A stretch of DNA of 64,000 bases from the NCBI GenBank assembly GCA_028065135.1, contig JAPTWR010000001.1:14591-78590 (forward strand). The letters run 5' to 3'. A program made the translations under genes and the position numbers. The DNA is from Acidithiobacillus sp. (GTDB taxonomy: Bacteria; Pseudomonadota; Gammaproteobacteria; Acidithiobacillales; Acidithiobacillaceae). This document shows, piece after piece, positions 1 to 8,590 of the stretch. How positions within the stretch are numbered: the first letter of the stretch is position 1; the number at the start of each line of letters is the position of its first letter. The notes below the pieces were generated by a model that did not search any database, was not told the DNA's origin, and saw only the letters and a program-made list of their open reading frames with translations.

Positions 1-848
1 ACGTCATTATAGGACGCACGCAGGGCGTGGGTAATCACCGGGTCACGCACCGGACGACCGTTGACGTAAAAATACTGTTCGTCCCCGCGGGCACGGTTGT
101 AAGTGGGCAGACCCAGCCAGCCGCTGAGGGATAGGCCTTGATCTTCCTGCTCGATATATAATGCGTTGGCAAGGAAGCCCTCCCCCATGATATTGGCCAC
201 GCGTAGTGCCCGGCTGTCGGCATCCAGGGCCGCAGGAAGCTGCACGAGCGCGCGATCGTTCTGGAGAAGATGAAAGGCCACCGGGAAATTGGCCAGAGCG
301 ATCTGTCGCAGTACTTTTTGGTTCCGCGACAGTTCAGCGGACGCACTGCGCAAAAACTTGCGCCGCGCGGGCACATTAAAGAATAAATCAGCCACACGGA
401 CCGTGGTGCCCGGTGCCCGGGCTGATGGCTCCGGCGCGGCGGTGGCACCACCGATCACTTGCAGACGGGTAGCCTGCTTCTGGCCATGCGCCCGCGAAAC
501 TATTTCCAGGCGCGAAACAGAAGCAATGGCGGGCAAGGCCTCGCCGCGGAAGCCCATGGTATGGATCGCCTGAAGATCCTCCCAGGTCGCCACTTTACTG
601 GTCGCGTGGCGTTCCAGGGCCAAGACCAGGTCTTCGGGGAATATTCCAACGCCGTCATCCTCAACACTGAGCAGGTCGACCCCACCACCCTCCAGATGAA
701 TCGTGATTCGCGTCGCTCCGGCATCCAGGCTGTTTTCCAATAGCTCTTTGAGGATGGAGGCGGGGCGTTCGACCACCTCACCCGCGGCTATCTGATTGGC
801 CAGAGTAGCGTCCAGGCGATGCACGCGGGGTGCTTGATCAGCCGACAT
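1..848 (-). CDS. mutL: DNA mismatch repair protein MutL (5' part, cut by window edge)
   Basis: The first 282 residues of MutL are present and the frame is still open at base 1. The GHKL ATPase core is clear: the helix with E35 and N39 (KELLENS), the DDGVGI motif at 64-69, and GFRGEAL about 35 residues later. MutL is an ATP-driven matchmaker between MutS-recognised mismatches and downstream repair nucleases. The ATG at 848 has a GGGAG ribosome site nine bases upstream and overlaps the tsaE end by 11 bases, so the two genes are translationally linked. The endonuclease/dimerisation C-terminus lies outside the window, so it cannot be said whether this MutL carries the endonuclease motif. Confidence 0.95.
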   Translation of the reverse strand, partial: MSADQAPRVHRLDATLANQIAAGEVVERPASILKELLENSLDAGATRITIHLEGGGVDLLSVEDDGVGIFPEDLVLALERHATSKVATWEDLQAIHTMGFRGEALPAIASVSRLEIVSRAHGQKQATRLQVIGGATAAPEPSARAPGTTVRVADLFFNVPARRKFLRSASAELSRNQKVLRQIALANFPVAFHLLQNDRALVQLPAALDADSRALRVANIMGEGFLANALYIEQEDQGLSLSGWLGLPTYNRARGDEQYFYVNGRPVRDPVITHALRASYND

Positions 849-1323
849 CGCTATTGCTCCCGCCGGACGGGGGTGGCAAAAACTCGGCCCAGCCCTGAAC
901 ACGAGGTCGATGCGCCTGCCAGTCAAGGCGGTGACTGCCACTGTCCAGAATGCTGAGGCCGAGTGACAGATCAGCAGCGGGAAGGAAACCCGCACCCCGC
1001 TCCGGCCATTCCACCAGCCACAGGGCGGACTCGGCCAGATAATCCCGAATGCCAATGAATTCCAGCTCTTCAGGTTCCAGCAAGCGATATAAATCCAGAT
1101 GCAGCGCGGGTCCGATGCGGGTCTGATATTGTTCCATTAAAGTATAGGTGGGGCTCTTAACGGGCTGGGTGACACCCAGCGCTCGCAACACGGCCTGGGT
1201 CAAGGTCGTCTTACCGACCCCGAGATCGCCCGCAAGATAAATGACCGCAGGGATATCGATGCGCAGGGCCAATCGCTGCCCCCAGTCCCGGCAGGCTTCA
1301 GCATCTGCGAAATCCCAGTACAT
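838..1323 (-). CDS. tsaE: tRNA threonylcarbamoyladenosine biosynthesis ATPase TsaE
   Basis: A 161-residue P-loop ATPase with Walker A GDLGVGKTT at residues 32-40, followed by the SPTYTLMEQY segment and the LVEWPERG motif typical of the family. TsaE works with TsaB and TsaD to put the t6A modification on A37 of ANN-decoding tRNAs in the cytoplasm. Its position directly before mutL is the arrangement found in many proteobacteria. It starts with ATG at 1323, twelve bases after the CBS gene ends, and overlaps mutL by 11 bases. Length and motifs fit the family, so the call is firm. Confidence 0.95.
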   Translation of the reverse strand: MYWDFADAEACRDWGQRLALRIDIPAVIYLAGDLGVGKTTLTQAVLRALGVTQPVKSPTYTLMEQYQTRIGPALHLDLYRLLEPEELEFIGIRDYLAESALWLVEWPERGAGFLPAADLSLGLSILDSGSHRLDWQAHRPRVQGWAEFLPPPSGGSNSDVG

Positions 1324-1335
1324 CAGATACCCGAT

Positions 1336-1791
1336 TCAGGGCTTCAGCAGATGCCGGAGAATGTCCGAACGACTGATGATGCCCAACAGGAGGCCGCTGC
1401 TGTCGACTACCGGTACGGCATGCACGTCCTTCCGCAGCAATTTTTCGGCAACCGCATCCACATCCTCCTCGGGGGCTACGCTGATGACGCGGGCCGTGGC
1501 CAACTGACCGGCGGTCACCGCCGTTACCTTGCGCAATTCCTCCTCGTATTCATGCATGCCACCGAGCGGAATCAGTCCATCGAGAATCGTGAGCATGGTG
1601 GGCAGATGCACCTTGCGGTGGGCATCAATCAGATCCCGTTCACCGATCATCCCGACCAGATGACCATCGCCATCAACCACCGGGAGGCTGTGATGCCCGG
1701 AACTCAGGAACACCTCGCCCACCTTCTGCACCGAATCATCCGCCAGCACGGTGATGGCCTCGCGCGTCATAATATCTTGGGCCGTTTTCAT
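1336..1791 (-). CDS. Tandem CBS-domain protein
   Basis: A 151-residue soluble protein made almost entirely of two CBS domains (about residues 5-60 and 90-148). Each begins with a degenerate T-V...D-D/E...A pattern and ends in a (V/I)G(I/M)I-x-(E/S)-R-(D/S)D(L/I) stretch. Such stand-alone CBS pairs bind adenine nucleotides such as AMP, ATP or SAM and usually regulate a partner, but the partner cannot be named from sequence. The start codon shares one base with the bioA stop (TGATG), so it is translated from the same message as bioA. Possible roles include nucleotide or SAM sensing in this biotin/NAD(P)HX-repair neighbourhood, which is inference only. Confidence 0.85.
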   Translation of the reverse strand: MKTAQDIMTREAITVLADDSVQKVGEVFLSSGHHSLPVVDGDGHLVGMIGERDLIDAHRKVHLPTMLTILDGLIPLGGMHEYEEELRKVTAVTAGQLATARVISVAPEEDVDAVAEKLLRKDVHAVPVVDSSGLLLGIISRSDILRHLLKP

Positions 1792-3141
1792 CAGGATCGT
1801 CCTTCCGCCATGGCGTCATATAATGTGTTGAGGATAATGTCTATTTCCGCTGCTGTCACCGACAGCGGCGGAACTATGGTGAGGAGATCGCCGAGAGGAC
1901 GGCTATAAACGCCCATTTCCCGTGCCCGTCGGCACACCGCGTATTCGACCCGATCGGCGTAGGGATAAGGCGCATTCGTCCTGGGATCGCGCAAGGCGAT
2001 GGCGGCCATCATACCGAACTGGCGGACCTCTCCTGCCCACGACCGGCCGTGAAAGCGTTGCAGCCCGGCGCGCAACTGGGCGATTTTCCCAGGCAAAACG
2101 GCCAGCACAGCGCCTTCCGCAAAAAGAGCCAGGTTCTCCAGCGCTACCGCACAGGCCAGGGGATTGGCGGTGTAGGTATGCCCGTAGTAAAACTGCCGGG
2201 TTTCCCCGAAAGGCGCAAGGAAAGCGGCATAAACATGTTCTGCGGCGAGGGTCGCGGCCAGCGGCAAGTAACCACCGCTCAGCCCTTTGCCCAAGGCCAG
2301 CAAGTCTGGTTCGACAGACTCCCACTCACAGGAAAAAAGCTTGCCGCTGCGACCAAAGCCGGTTGCGACCTCATCAATGATCAACAAAACCTCATAGGCC
2401 CGGCACAGACGTTGCGCACCCGCCAGAATGCCGGGAGGAAAAGGCAATATGCCGGCAGCACCCTGCACCCCCCCCCTCCAGGATCAGGGCCGCGATCTCG
2501 CCGCCCTGATCCTGGAGCGTGGATTCCAGCGTCGCCAGCCATGCGGTGGTCGCCTGCAGCGGATCTCCCTCGCAGTCTTCCCATTGCAATACATAGGGGC
2601 TCGGCAAGCGTAAAGTCGGGAACAGGAGATGGCCGTACACCGCATGAAACAAGGGGAAACCGCCCACCGAAACAGCGCCCACGGTGTCACCATGATAGGC
2701 ATTGTCCAGGGTCAGGAAGAGATGTTTTTCAGGGCGGCCCAGATTACACCAGTATTGAGCCGCCATTTTGATGGCCACTTCGACCGCTTCTGACCCATCC
2801 TCCGAAAAAAAACAGTGCTGCAAAGAGGCCGGGGTAATTTCCACCAGTGCCTTGGCGAGGTGTATAGCCGGGGGATTGCTCGCGCCCAGCGCCGTGCTGT
2901 GCGCGACTTTACCGATCTGCGCGATCAGGGCGGCGTCCAGTCGGGGGTGGCGATGACCATGGATATTGCACCACAGGCTGGCAATGGCGTCCAGACAGCG
3001 ATGGCCTTCCGTATCGTACACGTAATTGCCTTCGGCCCGTTCGATGATCCATGGATCATCGTCTCCATAACACTGCATCTGAGTGAAGGGATGCCAGAAA
3101 TAACGGCGATCCCATTCCCGCAATTCTTCAGTTTCCGTCAT
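1791..3141 (-). pseudogene. bioA: Adenosylmethionine-8-amino-7-oxononanoate aminotransferase BioA, frameshifted
   Basis: BioA transfers the amino group of SAM to KAPA, giving DAPA in biotin synthesis. The product is split in two frames: residues 1 to about 222 are read from the ATG at 3141, and the rest continues in another frame down to 1791. The break is a run of nine C at 2468-2476 (nine G on the coding strand). Removing one G restores a continuous BioA with LEGGVQGAAG, the IDEVATGFGR motif and the PLP lysine in LLALGKGLSGG. Both halves are otherwise intact, so this is a single-base slip rather than old decay. It may be a sequencing error, a phase-variable tract or rescued by slippage. The start overlaps nnrD by 14 bases. 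Confidence 0.85.
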
Positions 3142-3982
3142 TGTTTTGCGCTAACTCCTGTAGTACGCGAGGCACTGCCGCCAGGATATCCCTGGCCAGC
3201 AGGCTGGCTTCGCCCATCTGCGCGGCAGCGAGGTCACCCGCGCGGGCGTGCAGGCACACGCCAAGGGATAAGGCCTTGTCCGCTTCCAAATCCTGGGCGA
3301 GCAGACCCGCGAGTATACCGGTAAGGACATCCCCGCTGCCGCCCGTCGCCATACCGGGATTGCCCAGCGGGCAAAGCCAACGACCACCACCCAGTAACAA
3401 ACTATGGTGACCCTTGAGCACCCAATACCCGCCATAACGGGCCTGCAATCGGCAAATGGCCGCGACGCGATCGGCCTGAACGGCGGCGACCGGCACCCCT
3501 AGCAGGCGCGCCGCCTCCCCAGGATGGGGGGTAAACAGACGAAGCGCATCGGCGGCCAACAGTTCCGGACCAAAACGCGCGAGAATGTTCAGGGCGTCGG
3601 CGTCCCAGACTTGGGGGCAGGACAGTGTACCGATCTCCCGCAAAAGATCATGGGCGGCCAGGCCCTGACCCAGGCCCGGGCCAACGGCCAGGACTGCTTG
3701 ATCCGGCAAATCTGCGAAACTCGCAGGCCAGTCCCGCCAGGTAGCTTCAGGCAGATATGCCGCCAGATAAGGGATGGCCGAGGGATGACCGACGGCCGTC
3801 ACCAGTCCGGCGCCCACCCGGTAGGCGGCCACACAGGCCAGCGCCAGTGCCCCGCCCATGCCTGGCCCTCCGCCTACCGCGAAAACGTGCCCGAAGCTCC
3901 CTTTGTGCGCCTGCGGGCTACGCGCCGGCAGGGTCGGGACTGTCCGCCAGTTCAGGGCAACAAAGGCTTCATTCATGGTCAC
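3128..3982 (-). CDS. nnrD: ADP/ATP-dependent NAD(P)H-hydrate dehydratase (stand-alone NnrD)
   Basis: A 284-residue ribokinase-fold enzyme that dehydrates damaged S-NAD(P)HX back to NAD(P)H. Signature elements are TPHPGEAARLL at 151-161 and NPGMATGGSGDVLTG at 208-222, the nucleotide-binding glycine loop with the catalytic aspartate. The epimerase half (NnrE), fused in the bifunctional E. coli-type protein, is absent; the protein starts close to the dehydratase fold. The ATG at 3982 overlaps the amt stop (ATGA). The nnrD-tsaE-mutL neighbourhood is common in proteobacteria; here bioA and a CBS gene sit in between. Confidence 0.93.
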   Translation of the reverse strand: MTMNEAFVALNWRTVPTLPARSPQAHKGSFGHVFAVGGGPGMGGALALACVAAYRVGAGLVTAVGHPSAIPYLAAYLPEATWRDWPASFADLPDQAVLAVGPGLGQGLAAHDLLREIGTLSCPQVWDADALNILARFGPELLAADALRLFTPHPGEAARLLGVPVAAVQADRVAAICRLQARYGGYWVLKGHHSLLLGGGRWLCPLGNPGMATGGSGDVLTGILAGLLAQDLEADKALSLGVCLHARAGDLAAAQMGEASLLARDILAAVPRVLQELAQNNDGN

Positions 3983-5196
3983 GCCCTCTCGATATCCTCT
4001 TCAGGATATGCGCTGACATGGTGCAGGCTCAAATCGGCACCGGCATACTCCGCCTCGGGGTCCAGACGAATCCCGATGAAGTACTTGATGCCGCCGTAGA
4101 CGATGCCGCTGCCCGCCAGGGCGACCAGTACGCCCAACGAGGTGCCCAGCAACTGGGACCAGAAACTGACCCCACCGGCGCCGCCGAGGAACTGATGTCC
4201 AAAAATGCCGACGGCCAGCCCGCCCCACACGCCGCAGACGCCGTGCATCGGCCATACGCCAAGCACGTCATCCAGACGCAGGCGGTGCTGCACAAAAGTG
4301 AAGAGGTAGACAAAGATAATACCGGCAATAGCGCCGATGGCCAAAGCACCAATGGGTTGCACCACATCGGAACCGGCGCAGATCGCGACCAGACCCGCCA
4401 GAGCGCCATTGTGTACGAAGCCCGGGTCGCCCTTCCCTACCGCCAGGGCCGCCAGCATACCGCCCACCAGCGCCATAAGCGAATTGAGCGCCACCAGACC
4501 CTGCACCGCCATCAGTTGCTGCGCACTCATCACATTAAAGCCAAACCAGCCGATGATCAGAATCCAGGAACCCAGCGCCAGAAAGGGAATATTGGATGGT
4601 GGCATGGCATGCACCACACCATTTTTCCCGTAACGCCCCTTGCGCGGACCCAGCAGCCAGACCGCCATCAGCGCCATCCAACCACCCATGGCATGGACCA
4701 CCACCGAGCCCGCGAAATCGTGAAAAGGCGCACCAAAAACGCTGGCAAACCAGGCCTGAATGCCATAATGATTATTCCAGACGATGCCTTCATAAAAGGG
4801 ATAAACCAGCCCCACCAGGAAGGCCGTCGCCAGCAATTGCGGATAAAAACGCGCCCGTTCGGCGATACCACCGGAAATAATAGCCGGTACCGCGGCGGCG
4901 AAGGTGAGCAGGAAGAAAAAGCGCACCATCTCGAAGCCGTGATTACCCGTGGTCAGGGTCTTCACATCACCGAAAAAGCTGATGCCGTAGGCGATGTGGT
5001 AACCCACAAAAAAATAGACCATGGTAGAAATACCAAAATCGCTGAGAATTTTGACCAATGCGTTGACCTGACTGCGGCGCCTTACCGTGCCCAGTTCCAG
5101 AAAGGCGAATCCGCCGTGCATGGCAAGTACCAGAATGGCACCCATCAGCAAAAAAAACACATTCCCACCCGGAGGCGTGGCGCCTATGGCTGTCAT
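3979..5196 (-). CDS. amt: Ammonium transporter (Amt/MEP/Rh family)
   Basis: A 405-residue polytopic inner-membrane protein with about eleven hydrophobic segments. The pore histidine pair of the Amt family is present (VVVHAMGGW and MHGVCGVWGG), as is the conserved AFLELGTVRRR segment near the N-terminus and the DFAGS motif. It conducts ammonium into the cell. There is no glnK gene next to it, although many amt genes are paired with that PII regulator. A GAGAGGAAG ribosome site precedes the ATG at 5196, and the stop overlaps nnrD. It follows recR by 60 bases, so it may have its own promoter in that AT-rich gap. Confidence 0.95.
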   Translation of the reverse strand: MTAIGATPPGGNVFFLLMGAILVLAMHGGFAFLELGTVRRRSQVNALVKILSDFGISTMVYFFVGYHIAYGISFFGDVKTLTTGNHGFEMVRFFFLLTFAAAVPAIISGGIAERARFYPQLLATAFLVGLVYPFYEGIVWNNHYGIQAWFASVFGAPFHDFAGSVVVHAMGGWMALMAVWLLGPRKGRYGKNGVVHAMPPSNIPFLALGSWILIIGWFGFNVMSAQQLMAVQGLVALNSLMALVGGMLAALAVGKGDPGFVHNGALAGLVAICAGSDVVQPIGALAIGAIAGIIFVYLFTFVQHRLRLDDVLGVWPMHGVCGVWGGLAVGIFGHQFLGGAGGVSFWSQLLGTSLGVLVALAGSGIVYGGIKYFIGIRLDPEAEYAGADLSLHHVSAYPEEDIERA

Positions 5197-5256
5197 GATC
5201 GCTGCTTCCTCTCAAAATTTAATTGCTTTTATGTTTACGAAACAATGGACAACGCC

Positions 5257-5856
5257 TCATTCATCGAGCAATCGGCGACCATGCAATGCGCGCCCGAGGG
5301 TGCTACGATCGACGTATTCCAATTCGCCGCCCACCGGCACCCCGCGGGCGATACGGCTGATTGTCATACCCTCGGGAACCAGCCCGGCAAGGAACTGTGC
5401 CGTGGCCTCCCCTTCCAGAGTGGGATTGGTCGCAAAAATCACTTCCCGCAAGTCTGCCTCACCCAAACGCGCGCTGAGGCGATCAATGTGCAGGGCTTCG
5501 GGACCGATGCCGTCCAGGGGCGACAAATGCCCCATCAACACAAAAAACTCGCCGACAAACACCCCCGTATCTTCGATAGCGCGCAGATCCGCGGGAGATT
5601 CCACGACGCAGAGGATGGAACGGTCCCGATCTTCAGAGCGACAGACGGCGCACAACGGCGCTTCGCTCAGATTATTGCAGCGCTGACAAAAACGGACCAT
5701 GGCATGGGCCTGCTGCAAGGCGGCGGCCAGTTGCGGCATGAGATCGCGCTTGCGCACCAGCAACTCATAGCCGATCCGTTGCGCCGAACGCGGGCCAATA
5801 CCCGGCAGGCGGCGGAGCAGTGCCACCAGGGCATCCATACTCGGAACATCTGCCAT
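5257..5856 (-). CDS. recR: Recombination mediator RecR
   Basis: A 199-residue protein with an N-terminal helix-hairpin-helix (LPGIGPRSAQRIGYELL), a four-cysteine zinc site at C57, C60, C69 and C72, and a Toprim domain beginning ILCVVESPADL. With RecF and RecO it loads RecA on SSB-coated gapped DNA. It lies six bases after ybaB and downstream of dnaX, the standard dnaX-ybaB-recR order. Length matches the family. Confidence 0.97.
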   Translation of the reverse strand: MADVPSMDALVALLRRLPGIGPRSAQRIGYELLVRKRDLMPQLAAALQQAHAMVRFCQRCNNLSEAPLCAVCRSEDRDRSILCVVESPADLRAIEDTGVFVGEFFVLMGHLSPLDGIGPEALHIDRLSARLGEADLREVIFATNPTLEGEATAQFLAGLVPEGMTISRIARGVPVGGELEYVDRSTLGRALHGRRLLDE

Positions 5857-5862
5857 AAATGC

Positions 5863-6186
5863 CTAGAAAGGCAGGTTCATGCCCGGAATATTCATGCCAC
5901 CCGTCACGTCCGACATCCGCTCCGCGCTGACCTTCTCGGCATTGCGCACGGCGTCATTGATGGCGGCAGCCACGAGATCCTCGAGCATTTCCCGATCGCC
6001 ATCGGCAAGCAGAGAGGGGTCAATACGCACCCGGCGTACGTCATACCGGCAGGTCATGGTGACTTCTACCAGATTACCGCCCGCATAGCCTCGCACCTCT
6101 ACCTGGGCAAGTTCTTCCTGCGTCTTTTGCATGCGCTCCTGGAGCTGCTGCGCCTGCTTCATGATATTTCCCAGTCCACCCTTCAT
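5863..6186 (-). CDS. ybaB: Nucleoid-associated protein YbaB/EbfC
   Basis: A 107-residue protein starting [20 protein letters not shown], the coiled N-terminal helix of the family, then a small beta sheet ([16 protein letters not shown]) and a C-terminal helix with the [16 protein letters not shown] pattern. It forms tweezer-like homodimers that bind DNA. The end of the protein is rich in Met, Gly and Pro. It sits three bases after dnaX and six before recR, so the three genes are almost certainly one transcript. Confidence 0.96.
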   Translation of the reverse strand: MKGGLGNIMKQAQQLQERMQKTQEELAQVEVRGYAGGNLVEVTMTCRYDVRRVRIDPSLLADGDREMLEDLVAAAINDAVRNAEKVSAERMSDVTGGMNIPGMNLPF

Positions 6187-6189
6187 CTT

Positions 6190-7896
6190 TCATCCCCTCT
6201 CTAGTTTACTCTTCAACTGTGAGTCGACGGCACCGCCGTTCGCGGCGGCCGATACCATAACTTCAATGGATTCCACATGAGCCTCCAAGACTTCCAGGAA
6301 CGCGCCTATGCGCGGGTCCGCGGCGACGCGCGCCTCGGCTTCGGCCTGCCGGGATGCCGCGCGCGCTTTCTCTTCCTGCACCAGGCTTCCCACCCCGGTC
6401 GCCTTGGTAAGGGGTACGATGCTCAGACGCGGTTCCCGGCCAAAATATGCAGTAAGCGCCCGATGTAACGCCCCACGGGCCTCGGCCTTGACGAGAAATG
6501 GCAAATAATTGGGCTCCACGGCCAATTCCACCGCTTCCGGATCGCAGCGCAGGGCCTGTCCATAGCGCAGGTACTCGGCAAGCATGGGAGAAACCGCCAG
6601 CGCTTCCACCACACAACGCCAGTCCGTCGAGGGCGCCGTCTCAGCCACCCTATCCGGAGTCGTTTCCCGAACCGCGTCCCCTGAATGGTAGGAAAGCGAT
6701 GGTGCAGACCGGTGCGATGCCGGTGAACTCAGCTCCGCTGTCAGCGTTGATGACTCAACAAAATGCGGAATGCCCGGATCCGGAAGCGCGGCGGCGGGCG
6801 GCAAGTCTGGCGATACCGCTCCGGAAAAGCTCAATACCCGCAGAACAGCCATTTCCAGCGCCATGCGGCTGTCCGGATAAAGCGCAAAGTCACGTCGTGC
6901 CGAGAGGAGCAAAAAATACCAGGACTGCAAAGTAAGCGGGCTGATGCGTCCACGCAGGCGCGCGATCAGCTCCGCACCATCATCCTCCGGATCTGTCGGA
7001 AGAAATTGTGCCAAGCTGAGACGGTGCACGCCCTCTATGACCAAATCGAGCAGGCCGGCGCCATCTATACCCCGCGCCAGATGATCATCCAGTATGGCAA
7101 ATACCTGCGCAGCATCCCGGTCCACCAACGCTTCGACCAGACCCAGCACCGCATCGTCACTGCCGCGCCCAAGCATCGCGAGCACGCCGTCACGCTGGAC
7201 CGCACCCCCACCATGAACAATGGCCTGATCCAGCAAACTCAGAGCGTCGCGCAGGCTTCCATCGGCAGCGCGTGACAATATCCGCAGTGCGGCATCCTCG
7301 GCAGGTAGCTGCTCGGCCGCCATGATCTGCTGCAATCGTCCCTGAATTTGTGGAATATCCAGCCTCCGCAAATTAAACTGCAGACAGCGGGAGAGTACGG
7401 TTACCGGCAGTTTCTGCGGATCCGTGGTCGCCAACAGAAATTTGACATGCTCCGGCGGTTCTTCAAGGGTTTTCAGCAGCGCGTTGAAGCTGTGAGTGGA
7501 TAACATGTGTACCTCGTCGATAAGGTACACTTTGTATCGACCCACCGTAGGCGCGTACTGCACGTTGTCCAGCAGGTCACGGGTTTCATCCACCCGAGTG
7601 CGGCTCGCCGCGTCCACTTCCAGCAGATCAACAAAATTTCCCGCAGCGATGCCGCGACAGGCACTGCACTCTCCGCAAGGATCGCTGCTAACGCCACGCT
7701 CACAGTTCAGGCACTTGGCCAGTAGCCGCGCCAGAGTCGTTTTACCGACGCCCCGCGTCCCGGTGAACAGAAAAGCATGATGAATGCGACCGGAATCGAG
7801 GGCATGGCGCAAGGCGGCGACCACCGCCCCTTGCCCTACAAAATCGTCAAAGTGTTGTGGCCGCCAGCGGCGGGCAAGCGCGAGGTAGGCGCTCAT
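6190..7896 (-). CDS. dnaX: DNA polymerase III subunit gamma/tau
   Basis: The clamp-loader ATPase, 568 residues. It has Walker A GTRGVGKTT near 46-54, a cysteine-rich zinc module (C65, C74, C77, C80), the DEVHML Walker B and the LLKTLEEPPEHVKFLLATTD sensor region. The C-terminal 190 residues form the tau-type extension. A heptamer TTTTTTG lies in the correct register at codon 329 (6910-6916), and a -1 slip there would end after six more codons. That product would lack part of the collar domain, so a gamma form made this way is doubtful. The SRP RNA gene ends 19 bases upstream. Confidence 0.97.
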   Translation of the reverse strand: MSAYLALARRWRPQHFDDFVGQGAVVAALRHALDSGRIHHAFLFTGTRGVGKTTLARLLAKCLNCERGVSSDPCGECSACRGIAAGNFVDLLEVDAASRTRVDETRDLLDNVQYAPTVGRYKVYLIDEVHMLSTHSFNALLKTLEEPPEHVKFLLATTDPQKLPVTVLSRCLQFNLRRLDIPQIQGRLQQIMAAEQLPAEDAALRILSRAADGSLRDALSLLDQAIVHGGGAVQRDGVLAMLGRGSDDAVLGLVEALVDRDAAQVFAILDDHLARGIDGAGLLDLVIEGVHRLSLAQFLPTDPEDDGAELIARLRGRISPLTLQSWYFLLLSARRDFALYPDSRMALEMAVLRVLSFSGAVSPDLPPAAALPDPGIPHFVESSTLTAELSSPASHRSAPSLSYHSGDAVRETTPDRVAETAPSTDWRCVVEALAVSPMLAEYLRYGQALRCDPEAVELAVEPNYLPFLVKAEARGALHRALTAYFGREPRLSIVPLTKATGVGSLVQEEKARAASRQAEAEARVAADPRIGAFLEVLEAHVESIEVMVSAAANGGAVDSQLKSKLERG

Positions 7897-7915
7897 GCGC
7901 GCCCGAAATATAGGG

Positions 7916-8029
7916 TGGCGACGCCAACCAGCCGCACCCCGGCACCTGGATCACCGGCTGCCGCTGCTCCCTTCCGGGCCTGACGGGGTTCACCAGCTAC
8001 CACTGCGAGGGGACCGATCTTTGTCGCCA
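7916..8029 (-). ncRNA. ffs: 4.5S signal recognition particle RNA
   Basis: The minus strand carries the universally conserved SRP hairpin core GTCAGGCCCGGAAGGGAGCAGC (5' half to loop at about 7963-7985) and the 3' arm GGTGCCGGGGTGCGGCTGG. The ends were set where TGGCGAC (8023-8029) pairs with GTCGCCA (7916-7922), giving a 114-nt RNA, the same size as the E. coli molecule. It binds Ffh and targets membrane proteins co-translationally. It lies between tRNA-Ser and dnaX, a placement seen in many bacteria. The exact ends are estimated by pairing. Confidence 0.93.
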
Positions 8030-8066
8030 TAGAAAAACCTGAGACTGTCCGCTGATGGACGGTGAT

Positions 8067-8157
<91 letters not shown>

Positions 8158-8169
8158 TGAGGGGACGAA

Positions 8170-8198
8170 GTGTAACCCAGACGGCAACGAGAGAGCAA
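8170..8198 (-). promoter_or_regulatory. Probable sigma-70 promoter for tRNA-Ser/ffs
   Basis: On the minus strand TTGCTC is followed by 17 bases and TTACAC, placing the start of transcription a few bases before the mature tRNA-Ser 5' end at 8157. Spacing is ideal but the hexamers are only partial matches. It could also drive ffs and dnaX. Confidence 0.45.
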
Positions 8199-8233
8199 TG
8201 ATCCTATATGGAAGCGGCACAAAATGATGCATT

Positions 8234-8590
8234 TTAAAAACTCAGCACCTCGCCATCGTTCCTGGGCAGGTCCGACAGCGCGTTTTGAATGCGCATCAGG
8301 ACACCGGAGCGATCATTTACGAACTGAACGCCAATGGCTGGTGGTCGGCCATCACGATTATCCGGTGGCGTCACCCACACCACCTTCCCCATGACAGGCG
8401 CCCGCGGCTGGCTGTCGGGAAGGCTGATCATGAGCAACACCTCCGTGCCCATGGGCAGGAGATTCGGTGTCTCCACCAGCACCCCCCCCCCTTTAATGTT
8501 TGGCATATAGTAGCGCTGCACCGCGGCAACGTCCCGCAACACTACGGACAGCGCTTTTGCCGCACTTCCCGTCTCAGCTTGTAATTCCAT
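8234..8590 (-). CDS. pilZ: PilZ domain protein (type IV pilus biogenesis)
   Basis: A 118-residue protein with a single PilZ fold: the beta strands NIKGGGVLVETPNLLPMGT, then VLLMISLPDS, GKVVWVTPP and IGVQFVND. The RxxxR c-di-GMP motif of canonical PilZ domains is not seen before the fold, which is typical of the type IV pilus PilZ subfamily that does not bind the nucleotide itself. Its place after tmk-holB is the same as in Pseudomonas and Xanthomonas. The start overlaps holB by 17 bases. No other pilus genes are in the window. Confidence 0.88.
   Translation of the reverse strand: MELQAETGSAAKALSVVLRDVAAVQRYYMPNIKGGGVLVETPNLLPMGTEVLLMISLPDSQPRAPVMGKVVWVTPPDNRDGRPPAIGVQFVNDRSGVLMRIQNALSDLPRNDGEVLSF

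Noticed and set aside
3757..6204. An 815-codon open frame on the plus strand
   Set aside because: It is antisense to nnrD, amt, recR and ybaB, which all show full family motifs on the minus strand. The translated product is low in hydrophobic residues, rich in His/Gln/Arg and has no domain, typical of a mirror frame in GC-rich DNA.
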